A DNA stretch of 64,000 nt from Lepiota brunneoincarnata (Eukaryota; Basidiomycota; Agaricomycetes; Agaricales; Agaricaceae), in the NCBI GenBank assembly GCA_023014365.1, contig JAEBUN010000008.1, positions 682,001 to 746,000 on the forward strand, given 5' to 3'. The notes under the pieces were generated by a model. The model did not search any database. It had not been told where the DNA came from and saw only the letters and a program-made list of their open reading frames with translations. Of the stretch, positions 35,862-46,230 are shown in pieces. How positions within the stretch are numbered: position 1 is the first letter of the stretch; each line of letters begins with the position of its first letter. The position numbers were made by a program, and so were the translations under genes.

Positions 35862-38725
35862 ATGTTTCCGGCTCTGCTCACTATTGTGCCTCTCGTTCTT
35901 TTTGGGAACCCTACTGGTGAGTATCCCATCCTCTCTCACTCTCCATAGTAATTCATAATCACATGCGTGTCCAGCTGCGCAGTCTCCCTCATTATCAATC
36001 GTGTGCGTTGCCGGTGAATGTGTTCAAGGCTACTCCAATCTTACCAGTATGTTCCCCTTTCTTACCATGCTCGAGTAATAATTTAGGCGTTCATTAGTCG
36101 GTGCGACACTAAGCGTATCCAATGCACCCGTCTCTCTGCACCTCCTTCCCGGAACATACACGTCCGCAACAAACCCACAACTCCTCCATAACCTCCTCAC
36201 TTCATCGAGTGCCTCTCTATCACCTTCCCCCGGCTTTGAGAATGTGTCTCAAGCATTCAAGTCGTCGGAACTACCACTGGAACTGGACATGTCACCCGGA
36301 ATGACTGTGTACGAAGGCGTACGGTATTCCGGTCAAGCTGCATATTCCGGATTTCCTGAATCTCCGTCCGAAGAGCACAACGACAGTACGCCGACCACAG
36401 TCACAGCTTCTTCGCTTGCGCTCTCGGACGACGTGTATGTGGTCGTAGGCGGCGGTAGCGGTGATACCAAAGTAGTGTTATGGGAGTCCGTTCCGGACAT
36501 TGCGCAGCTGCCGTTCTTACCTTCCTCCTCGAGCTCATCGGTGTCGTTGGATTTATTCAACATCCATTCGTCAACATGTGATCCTCCGTGTTCTGGTAGA
36601 AGCGTCTGTTCCCCTACAACAAAGACTTGCTCTTGCCCTCCAGGGTTCACAGGCTCCTCATGCGAATCTTGCGCACCTGGGTTCTTTGGGTCGAAGTGTG
36701 ACCAGTGTCCTGGTGGGTGCTGACCAGTGCGACGAGGGGATCCAGGGCACAGGCAGGTGCCTGAAGAAGACACTTGTTGGGAGGCCGGAGGAATGTAACT
36801 GCGTGAATGGCCAGTGCGCTGCGAATGGCCAATGCATTTGTAATGCAGGATGGAGGGATGGTGACGATGGGAAGAAGTGTGCAAAATGCCAGGAAGGATT
36901 CTTTTTGACTTCGACTGGGGATTGTCAAGGTGAGTTCGAGGCTCTTTTCGTTTGCCTTTTTGCCTTGGGCTTTTCGAATGAAAATTCCTCTCTGCAGTTT
37001 GCCAGCCTGGGTGCTTGCAATGTGCAGACACGAATGGGGCATGCGTTACGTGTAAGCAGGGGTTCTCGATCGACTCGGTGGATAGTACGAAATGCAATTT
37101 CGTCCAACGCCCTACAGGAACGGGTCAAGTGTGTCCGGACGGGAGCTTCAGCAATGGGAATAGCTGTTCCTCTTGTTCGAGCGTTTGTCGCACTTGTACC
37201 GGACCAACCTCAAATGACTGTGTCCTGTGCGCCTCTGGAAGGTACTTGTTCAACGGGAACTGCGTTGGTACCAACGGGGATGGGGTGTGTGAGGGGGCTA
37301 CCGGAATGGTCGCTGATAATTTGAAAGGCGAATGTGATGGTGAGCATTCCGTGTTTTGCGTTGCTGGTCAAGAAGACTGATGTCTTATGATTTCAGCCTG
37401 CCCATCAAAATGCACTTCCTGCAAGATTCCGGGATTCAGTGGAGTTTCGACGAGAGATCGGCTACAATGTACGGGCTGTTTGCCCGGCTTCGTTCTCGCT
37501 GAGGGGAAGTGCGTGGAGAGCTGCCCTGCGGGGACTTTTCTTTCTCCCCAGGACAATCTCAATTGCATTCGTGCGTTAAGTAGTTTATAAGAAGGAGATA
37601 CAGCTGCTCACCAAGCTTTTTTTCCAGCCTGCGATTCCTCGTGCAGCACCTGTTCGGACTCTGCATCATCCTGCCTCACCTGCAGCTCACCTGGCCAATT
37701 TGCATTTGAGGGCAAATGCATCAGCGCATGTCCCTCCAATACGTTCACTTCACCTTCTTCCTCTTGCACAACTTGTCACAGCGATTGTGCATCGTGCACA
37801 GGACCCCAGTTTAACCAGTGCTCATCGTGTCCCTCAAGCCGGCCAGGTGCTGAAAGATGGAAGGTGTCCTGCTGACATGTGCCAAAGGCGAATTCTTTGA
37901 CCGGAACTCGGGGAGCTGTACGAGCTGTGATAGCAGTTGCAACACGTGTTCTGCTGCGGGCGAGGACAAATGTTTGAGCTGTCGCGATGGGGAGGTGTTA
38001 AGGAGGGGGAAATGCGTGACAAGCGAGGACGGCTGTGAAACACTCAAGGGTCTTGGAGTGTGCTTGAGCGAGTTGGTGATCAAGCCTAAATCAAATTCGA
38101 CTACGGGCGCAGCCCCCGTACCGAGCGTTACGGGAATTTCTGACCCGACTACGACTGTGGAGAAGACTGGGTTGGCATGGTGGCAGATTCTGTTGATGGT
38201 ACTTGGTGGGGTGTTTTGTGTGCTGATCATCGTTGTTTTGGCGCGATGGCGCGCGAAGAAGAAGAGAATGGAGAGGACAAGAGTGTGGGCGACGGAACGA
38301 GGTGTGATTGGTGGAAAGGGGGGTGTGTGGTGGAGACGGATGTTTTCCGGCCGAAAAGAGCGGAATAAGTTTAGGAGTGGGAGTGGGATGGAGAAGGAAG
38401 GGGTTTGCCGAGGTACAGGGACGATGATGTGATTTCGGAAGTGACCCGAGACCAAAAATCGTCGACTGTGGATGCGTTTATCGATGCATATGCCAACACC
38501 CGGTCGAGCTGGGAGTACAAGTCGAGTGTTGCGAGTCGGTCACTTTTCTCGGAAATTACGGGTGAAAGGAAGAGGATGCCAGAGCCGAGGTCGCCTGTTA
38601 GACAGCGATCTGCTACGGTCTGTGAGGAGCGCAGAGAAAGAGACGGAAGCAGAGAGGTACGCGAGGAGTGTACGGGCCAACAGGAACCCATTCCGGAAGT
38701 AGAGCCACGCCGGACCGTAGTATGA
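35862..38725 (+). CDS. Furin-like cysteine-rich transmembrane protein
   Basis: Large type I surface protein. Signal peptide MFPALLTIVPLVLFGNPT; an N-terminal region (GATLSVSNAPVSLHLLPGTY); EGF-like CDPPCSGRSVCSPTTKTCSC; then many CxxC furin-like repeats (CNCVNGQCAANGQC, CSSCSSVCRTCTGP, CDSSCSTCSDSASSC, CDSSCNTCSAAGEDKC). A Thr-rich stalk precedes one membrane helix, ILLMVLGGVFCVLIIVVLA, and a basic cytoplasmic tail with RMPEPRSPVRQRS, ending VEPRRTVV. Introns include 35917-35974 and 36047-36097, plus others after STGDCQ, KGECD and DNLNCI. The frame is broken in at least four places: +1 at about 36721, 37846 and 37868, and -1 at about 38403. Family members are common and uncharacterised in Agaricomycetes; a wall-sensing or adhesion role is only a guess. 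Confidence 0.8.
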
Positions 38726-38873
38726 TCACGTGTACGCGTAAATTAATCAGAGTAATTAATTCCTGGACTTGCACTTTCCCTGTCTTGTGTGTGTCTCCAT
38801 CTCTCCCTTCCCTTTCGTTCCCTTTCCCCCTCCCCCACTGGCGCTTCTCTCCCGCATCTGGAGCGCACTGGCC

Positions 38874-40768
38874 ATGATTGTCGAGCGCGCCGCCTACAGC
38901 TGGGCGTACCCGGAAGATATCCCTGGCTCCCGCTGCGGCCCAGAGGATGGTCCCTGGCCCCGGTCATATCAGATCCTCTCGGAGAACGACGTCTGGCGCG
39001 AGCTCAAAGAACTAGCAAAACCCCACTCCGTCACTCTTGACCACGAAAAGGGCTACCGTGCGGACTCGATCAACTTTCAGCCATCGCCTACTACCCGGAC
39101 ACAAGACAGATACGTCGTTACACAGCTCGACATCTGTGGTCGTCAGTGGACTTTGACCGGTGTATTTGATGGTGTGTGGTCCTTCACTCCCCCTCGCCTT
39201 CTGCCTCACGGTTCTCTTCGGCCCTGTTGATCTGTTGACCCGAACCTGTCTCACTCCTCTGGCTGGTGATAGGTCATCTAGGTGATGTTACCGTTGAGCA
39301 TGTTGCCTATCACCTTCCTATCATTGTCAAAGAGTTTCTTCAAGCGGCTTTGGATAAAGATCCGGGGCGAGAGTTCACACCCGACTACATCGGTGATCTA
39401 TTTTCCCGCTCGATTCTCGCGTTTGACGACGCCATCGCGCATGATGTGTTAGATCTGTTTGGAGGGAGCATAGAGACGCTGGAGAGGCATTCTGACGACG
39501 AAATCAAAGAGATTATAAACGACCAGCATATGGGCGGTGCCAACTGGCGCAAGGCGCGTTTGTGTATGTATGGGACGACCGCCCTCGTGGCCCTTGTTGA
39601 CCCCGACCACGTCAATCTCTGGGTCGCTAACCTCGGTGACTGCCAAGCGGGTGCGTGACGACGGTTGAATCACGTTATTTACTCTTCGTTAATCCGGTCT
39701 TCCCTGATACCAGTGTTGATAACCCCGGACGATGAGGGTGTGAAGGACTGGCAAGTTGATGTGCTCACGACGAGCCATAACGGAGATAACGATGGAGAGG
39801 TGGAGCGGATCCGTGCCGAGCACCCCGATGAGCCAGAATGTGTGCTTAATCGCCGAGTGCTTGGTGCACTGGCTCCTACTCGCTGTGCGTATTCGTTTCC
39901 TGCGCTGTTTATTTTCAATGTTGTGATTTCCGGTGGTGATCTTTGCCTGCTGGACGATTGGTTGATTGTTGTCTCTATGAGCCGTACCGAGCAATTCAAT
40001 TGTGCTATTTTGATCACATCCATCAGTCCATCACGATCCAACCCCGCAATATCATCATCCCTGCCTAGCTTCTTATCTCCGTCTAAATATAACATGCTCG
40101 CGTATTCCTCACGATCCGGACAATGTCTTTCTCCAATTATTTCTGTGGCTATTCACCCGACGCTGCGCTAATTCGCTTATTCAGGTTTAGGAGATATTCC
40201 GTTCAAACAGCCCCCCGCCTTCACACGAAGAGTCCTGTATAACTTGTTGCCTGGATTTCATAACACATCACCCTGGGAAGAGTTTTTAAAGAGGAATAAG
40301 ACACCACCATATATCACCGCCCGTCCTGAGGTCACACATCGGAAACTGCGACGCGCACCTTCAGATCCTCCACCCCCGCCGATGATCACTTTCACCCCTG
40401 CATCCACCGACAGCTTGGCATATACACACGGCGGACCGGAACCTGAGGGTCACACGACGCCACCGCGGCCGATATTCCTCGTGCTAGCCTCGGATGGATT
40501 TGCCGACTTGTGCAGTGGGGAGGGAGAGACACGGATACTCGAATCATGGGCGAGGGGGATGGTTGACATGTGGTATCATGGAGAGGTTGGGGAGGGGGGT
40601 AAAGGAGGCAGTGGGAGGGCGGATGACGTGAGAGGGAGTGGAAACATGGCACTGAGGCTGTTGAGGCGCAGTGTTGGGGATGACCGGCTAAGTGTGAGCA
40701 GGGTGCTGACATTGGACATGGATGAGGCGTGGATTGATGACACAGCCGTTGTTGTGCAGACTGTGTGA
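38874..40768 (+). CDS. PP2C-type protein phosphatase (PDP-like)
   Basis: Mg/Mn-dependent Ser/Thr phosphatase of the PPM family. MIVERAAYSWAYPEDIPG is the chosen start (38874). Metal-site motifs in order: LTGVFDGHLGD, ARLCMYGTTALVAL, LWVANLGDCQA|V, RVLGALAPTRCLGD (the RxxGD position), LVLASDGFADL and EAWIDDTAVVV. Introns: 39172-39272, 39651-39713 and 39885-40183; the last, about 300 nt, is unusually long here. The end VVVQTV is at 40768. Order and spacing resemble pyruvate dehydrogenase phosphatase-like fungal PP2Cs, but no clear mitochondrial presequence is seen, so the compartment is open. No frame breaks. Confidence 0.88.
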
Positions 40769-41947
40769 GGAGGTGCATTGCTCTTTTTTCTTTTCTTTTT
40801 TTGGTGGTTCACTTGTATGAAATCCGGTCGCATCCCCCCCCTCACACTCTCCTCTCTCTATTTTCGCTGGAAATGTACAATATTGGGTATACCTTGGTTA
40901 CTGCTATGTCCTAAGACACCGTCCGCTTCTATTCCTTAATGTGCATAGTTTTATTCAGCAATGATACATCCATGACCTGATGCAGCAGATTGTACTTCAG
41001 TGTGTATCATAGGTACTTGTCGCAGGACGGGTTACTGAAGAGCAGTGGGTATGATTATTCAAGACGCGGGTCTTGAGACAGTGCTGACGACACATATGGT
41101 TTCGATGGTTTGAACCTATTATTACACGTGTTCTTCACATACAGCCTGGCGAGAGACATGTGGTGGCGGAGTGCAGGCCCGGACCTCTATCATTGAAAGA
41201 GTAGGAGAACTTGAGTGTCCATCGCGACACAGATGCGAACATATTTAGTCACCATTATTGGGTTTGCAAACGCATACTAGACGCAGGTGGAAACGGGTTG
41301 GGCATGCCAGAAGAGCTGTTAATAATGCATGCAATGACTACACTGCAGAGTAAAAGATAAAACTAGAAGAGAGGTTCGCATGGGGCAGTTACTTAGGCAC
41401 TTTAAGTAGAAACCAGCATGCTCAGCACACGATGAACCTGGCAGCATAAAGAATACAATAAGGTGAGGGTATTCCGGGGCCCTGCATGCAGTGTGCTTTG
41501 GGTTCATGTAAGTTTTCTCACCTTTCACAATGGCTTACGAGGCTCTTTTCTCGCCTTAGGCAATAAATCTACCCCCTCGATCGGAGCCTCTGTAGCGTCG
41601 GGTGATGCTACTCACGAAGTCGTCGTTCTCAATAGTGTATATCAGCTAGGCGCCGTTATTTGCTGAGCAAGGGCCACTGCCGTATGCATATTACACATAC
41701 AGCCCGGGATCACAAGTCCCGTGCCTCTCATATCGCACTATTTGCGACGGATATACAATTCTAACGTACATCCTTTCTCTCATACTTAAGGCTTATCGCA
41801 TTTGCTAGGGGCTCTTTGCAGGTCTTCACCGTCTTGGGATCAAATTGCTGCCAGCCTTGAGCGGCTAACCTTAAAATTGTTTCTAGTTAGAGCAAGATAT
41901 CCCATCACTGCACTGCTCCTCACTCCATTGTCAATCGTGAAACAACC
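40769..41947. other. Intergenic region containing a gene relic
   Basis: Apart from the phosphatase relic at 41605-41790 I see no gene in this 1.2 kb. AT-richer than the neighbouring coding DNA. Confidence 0.4.
41605..41790 (+). pseudogene. Second relic of histidine acid phosphatase
   Basis: Forward-orientation fragment matching about 51265-51495 of the intact phosphatase. GATGCTACTCACGAAGTCGT and the following CTCAATAGTG correspond to DATHEVVVLN. Then a deletion inside the intron, and ATTTGCTGAGCAAGGGCC (FAEQGP) up to the region encoding FATNMQF. In-frame stops and the deletion make it dead. Unlike the relic at 9560-10050 its CpGs are mostly retained. Confidence 0.75.
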
Positions 41948-42316
41948 ATGACTGGTGCGAATAAACAGTCGATGGGGCATGTTGAGGAACCCACTCAGCC
42001 CCCCATACCAGATAAGCAGGCCAAGGTCAAATCCCTGGATGAACGAGTCATCTCAGATACCTCTATTGTATTTAGTTTGGACTACAAAGGAACACTTTAC
42101 AAAGCCCATTGTAGCACTCTTCTCCTGCTCATTGCCAAGCATTCAAACCTGGCATTCAATTGTGACCTTGACTTGTTGTGTGATCTGATGCGAGATCACC
42201 CTGATTTACTATGCAACATGATCCGGAGAAGGCTGGAGGAGGCAGGACTTCTCAAGGATTTGGAACTGGGGAAGCCACAAGATTTGGAGGAGATTTTGCA
42301 AACTCCAGACTCATAA
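41948..42316 (+). CDS. Hypothetical protein, 122 residues
   Basis: Uninterrupted frame with good ATG context (AACCATGACT). Begins MTGANKQSMGHVEEPTQ and contains SIVFSLDYKGTLYKAHCSTL and a Leu/Asp-rich helical half (DLLCDLMRDHPDLLCNMIRR), ending EEILQTPDS. No known domain. The DNA is rather CpG-poor, like the silenced block at 7.6-10.3 kb, and lies beside a phosphatase relic. A fragment of a former mobile element or a lineage-specific gene are both possible. Confidence 0.4.
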   Translation: MTGANKQSMGHVEEPTQPPIPDKQAKVKSLDERVISDTSIVFSLDYKGTLYKAHCSTLLLLIAKHSNLAFNCDLDLLCDLMRDHPDLLCNMIRRRLEEAGLLKDLELGKPQDLEEILQTPDS

Positions 42317-42680
42317 ATAGAAAGAAATAGGTGCTAATACATAGAGACTGAGTGGAATAAAAGACTCAAGAGCCAAAAACACTGGGAGGTGGTCATAAGC
42401 TGTCAACACTTGGACCCCCGTGTTGTGGGATTCGCAACGGGTTTGTATTTCCAACCGGAATACTAGGACACTTATGTACTTTATCTACGGAAAGTGCCCA
42501 TCGACGCGACAATGATGGGATCAACTCTGGCGGAGTTTGAAAACCTCAGCCATCATGGCTTCGGTGAAAGTACCTATCTACTACAACTACGACCACCTAA
42601 TCTGAAAGACCACGGATGGCGACACCGGTGAGCAGATGGGCTGCGGGTGCTTCTTGTCTGCATGATTTCTACTCCTTTGC
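42317..42680. other. Intergenic
   Basis: 364 nt upstream of a DUF6699 gene. It may contain a first exon of that gene, since the downstream start is not certain. Nothing else seen. Confidence 0.35.
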
Positions 42681-43471
42681 ATGACGCTTTATACTGAAGC
42701 GAGCGTGTGTGTAGATGGCCCAGTGCTCTCACAGACGGATCTGTATTTGCTCAATACTGAACTCGAGGTTAACCCGATCCTGGGTGGGGACCCGAATCAT
42801 TTCCATTTGGTGTTCAACCTAGTTACGGGTGCGCACTATAACCCTCTCAATCTTTATCCCTTGAGGACTCAAAACAATCACAATTCTGTTACACAGGACA
42901 AACTGGAGGCTTCAACGCGGACGATAGGGATAGGGATATACCATTCACGGCAAAGGATGAACCAGCAACGTTGCCGAGGGTACAGCAGCTGCATGTTATT
43001 TCGCAGCTGAGTCCTTGGTGCACGACTGTGAGAAATGAGAGGGGGGTGACGATGGCGGACGTATGTACAGCAATTTGGAAAGAGTGTGTACCTTTTTTTT
43101 TTTGGCTGTCTTTGGGGCTGATGCTAATGGGTTTGGTCAGTTATACAGAGAACTTAGTGACAGATGCGGAGTTCGCGACGTTGCCTCCGAGAGTGCAGGA
43201 GCAAGTAAAGAGGGCGGCGATGAACAATCAAGCTCAGAGTGCGAATCCGAATGTATGGGGGGGTCAGTTCTACACGCCTGCAGCGCCACCTTCCAGATAT
43301 CGCCGAGTTGGTGAGCGGCTTTTGATTTGTTTTTATGCGAGGGGCTGATGATATGTAGATTGGTTGAAGGAGAGGATATATTTCGATGGGTTGAAGACGA
43401 ATGATCATTATGCGATGTCGAGGCTGGGGTTCAAGGCGCCGAATATTTTGGTTATGGGCCTCACAGGCTGA
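42681..43471 (+). CDS. DUF6699 domain protein (1)
   Basis: Exons 42681-42828, 42897-43083, 43141-43310 (approximate) and a last exon from about 43358. Protein: VNPILGGDPNHFHLVFNLVT|GQTGGFN, then LPRVQQLHVISQLSPWCTTV, RNERGVTMADVCTAIWK, YTENLVTDAEFATLPPRVQE and WLKERIYFDGLKTNDHYAMS, ending LVMGLTG. The 'Pro-Trp-x-x-x-V..GVT..DV..AI' core followed by a Leu-Pro-Pro/Arg-Arg stretch is the DUF6699 pattern of Agaricomycetes. Function unknown. The gene at 44133 has the same core. The N-terminus is uncertain (MTLYTEASVC is the first in-frame Met). Confidence 0.65.
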
Positions 43472-44132
43472 TTAGTGTATTTTGTATCGTACATAGCTTG
43501 ATTCTCTGCACGTGGGACTAGCGTGCTATCGATCGAGAGCTCGATATAGTAACTAGTGTGATCTCTGTTGAGCGGAAGCACAGATCACCCGTTCAGGTTC
43601 GTACCGACTGTGATACAGCCCCACCCGTGAGTCATTTGAATTCTTCACAACCCTTTGCCCTGGTTCAACACTATGAATACTTGTCCCCCGCTGACCATCT
43701 CTGCAGGTCTTATCCCGTTCTGAACATTGTCAATTATCTTCCTTTCTGACACAACACGGCTGGAACATCAGCCCTAATTACTTCTCGCTCGAACTCGCAC
43801 GGAACATACTATACCCCGCCCTAGATCGCCTCTCACGGTGGATTTACATACCCCTTACTAGTAGGTGAGTTAACACACCGACCATCTCAGTCATCAAGCA
43901 ACTCAATGATGCGGCAGTGCCTCATCCAATTTTCCATCACAAACGCTTTCCAATCTCGTCTCTATTCATCCCGCAGCCCCAGTGAACAGCATCCAGGTAC
44001 CATAAAGGCCAACTTGACTCGACGTTCACACCAGCCGGCATCATTATCGCGCCCACCCAGCCTCATCTGTGCGTTAACGCGTACAAAAATACACATCCTA
44101 GCACAAAAACGACACCATAAGAAAAAGGCAAG
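43472..44132. other. Intergenic between the DUF6699 genes
   Basis: An open stretch at about 43706-43866 reads SEHCQLSSFLTQHGWNISP then YFSLELARNILYPALDRL and could be the end of a small or decayed gene; I could not join it to an upstream exon. Otherwise leader sequence of the next gene. Confidence 0.35.
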
Positions 44133-45980
44133 ATGGCAACACCAGGTTCTACACCTTTCATTCCGCCCCTCGGTAGCCCACAAAACTCTCCCGGCGGGGT
44201 ACACCCATCAGTGATCCCACTGGGCAGTACGCCCTCATCCCAATCACAATCCCGATCACGAGGTAACTCTGGTACAAACACGCCTGCTTACGGAATGTCA
44301 GGCGGGGGGTGGGGACCCTACGCATCGTCAGGCGGATACCCAGCTTTTGGAATGGGACCGGGAACTCCATATACCGCTACGCCCTTCATACCTTTATCAT
44401 CGCCTTTCACACCAGCCGGCGCTACCGCTGGCTTCTCGCCACTACCGCCCCAAGGTCCGAGTGGTCTGTCCCTAGATTATACTGGATATCCAAGTTTTGG
44501 GACCGCGACGCCATTCCCAGGTGTTGCCTCCCTTGGCGGAGGGGCGGCACCGGTACATCCAGCCGTAGTTCCAAATATCGGACACGGAACACCCTGGCAA
44601 ACAGGGGGTAATCTCCCGTCTTTGCATGGAGCAGGAGCAGGAGGAGGGCACGGCACTTCTGCACCCCCAGGGACGCCGTGGCTTGGTCCAGGTGGGCCTT
44701 CCGCACCAGCAGCGGCAGGGGGTGCAGCTGGGGGTGCGGGCCGGGGAGCGGGAGCAGGGAGGGTACCCGTCGTTTGGACCTCCACTTTCTGCGGGTGGGT
44801 TTGGTGGCTATCCTCCAATGGGTGGGGGTGGCTGGGGTGGTGCCGGGATGTTTACACCTGGGCCGGTCCCGGACCCTTGGCATATGGGTGGCGCCCCAGG
44901 GGGCGGTTGGGGCATGGGGATGGGACCGGGGATGGGACCGGGGATGGGTATGGGACCGGGGATGGGACCAGGGATGGGTATGGGACCAGGGATGGGAATG
45001 GGTATGGGCACGAGCATGGGCATGGGCATGGGTATGGGTATGGGTGGGGCGCTCCCAGGTATGCAGCCTTCAGCTAGTGGTGTCCAAGTGCCTCCGTCAA
45101 GGGGGAATAATCATGATCGGATGCCAGAGTGGACTGTTGGGAAACATTGTGAGTTGGCCTTGTCGCTCTGATCAAGTGTGACGCTGTCTAATCTTCATGC
45201 AAAGACGGACCGGTGTTGGACTCGTTCCAGCTGAAACTCGTCCGTGCACAGTTGAAAATCAACCCACTGATCACACCTGTATCGGAAGGGGATTATTTGA
45301 AGTGGAACCTGCTCTTTCCAACGAACCACGTTCAACGTTCCTCGGACCCGGACCATATCTCATGGTCGAATGGACGAGATGAACCCGCGACGTTCCCCCG
45401 CCTAAGTCACCTGAAGATTGTCAGCCAGATCTACCCGTGGACTATTGAAGTAAAGGCACGAGATCCAGATGTGGGAGTAACATGCGGGGAGATTATCGAG
45501 GCCATCGGTGCCAATTTGTCCAAGCTGACAGGCAAAGAGGATTATGAGGCGCTATCGAAACCGCGGCAAAAGCAGGTGCGAGAGGCATATACGTATAATA
45601 GGTCCAGAGCCCCTGGAGTGCCGGGAGGTGCACTGGGGCAGGGCATGAGGAGGATGGACTTTCTGGAGAAGATGACGACTTTTGGAGGGGTGGAGGTGCG
45701 TGAGGAGACCGTGAGGAAGGTCTGTGGAGTGCCGCTACCTGGTTGTGTGGTGTTGAAGTGTCAGGTGCGGCAAGTATTGACAAGGGAGGAGGTGAAGGTG
45801 CAGGAGGATAGAGAGAGGGCCGCAGCTCGGGCTGCGAGTCAGGCAAGTGGGAGAAGTAGGCGGAGTGGGCGGCATACGAGAGGGCCTGGGAGTACCACAA
45901 GTACGAGTTCTGGGATTGGAATTGGAGTACGTAGCGCGAGTGACGATGATGAGACACACAGCAGCGATGAGTCGGATTGA
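44133..45980 (+). CDS. DUF6699 domain protein (2) with Gly/Met-rich N-terminal half
   Basis: Long Pro/Gly/Ser-rich N-terminal half beginning MATPGSTPFIPPLGSPQNSP, followed by a Gly-Met-Pro tandem repeat (44915-45050). After an intron (about 45149-45204) comes the DUF6699 core: DSFQLKLVRAQLKINPLI, LSHLKIVSQIYPWTIEV, DPDVGVTCGEIIEAIGANL. It ends in a basic/acidic tail, DDDETHSSDESD. The frame shifts by one base between about 44720 and 44765 inside a G-rich run (GGAGAGGVP versus GGYPSFGPP); either an extra G or an unrecognised intron. A decayed copy of the 3' half is present at 10827-11500. Low-complexity N-terminus suggests a disordered region. Function unknown. Confidence 0.75.
44915..45050 (+). 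repeat. Tandem GMGPGM-coding repeat
   Basis: Imperfect tandem repeats of GGGATGGGACCG and GGTATG units encode an uninterrupted (GMGPGM)n/(GM)n tract in the DUF6699 protein. It is likely length-variable between strains. Confidence 0.8.
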
Positions 45981-46230
45981 GGATTTGTCTTTTCTTATTT
46001 TGTAACAGTATCCTATGCATAGAATGCGGAGATCTCGGTGATCGCAAAGACAGAATAGACGTGTCTATCCCAACAACAGCATCACTCAGCACCTTTACAC
46101 CCACATATTATCCTTCTTTCTTCCCCCCACCGCAGTACTTGGCTCAATAATAGCCGCCTCCCCTGTCCTCGTGATATTCCATTCGAACTAAATAACAACC
46201 AACCCACTGCGACCCTCGCCACGTACGACA

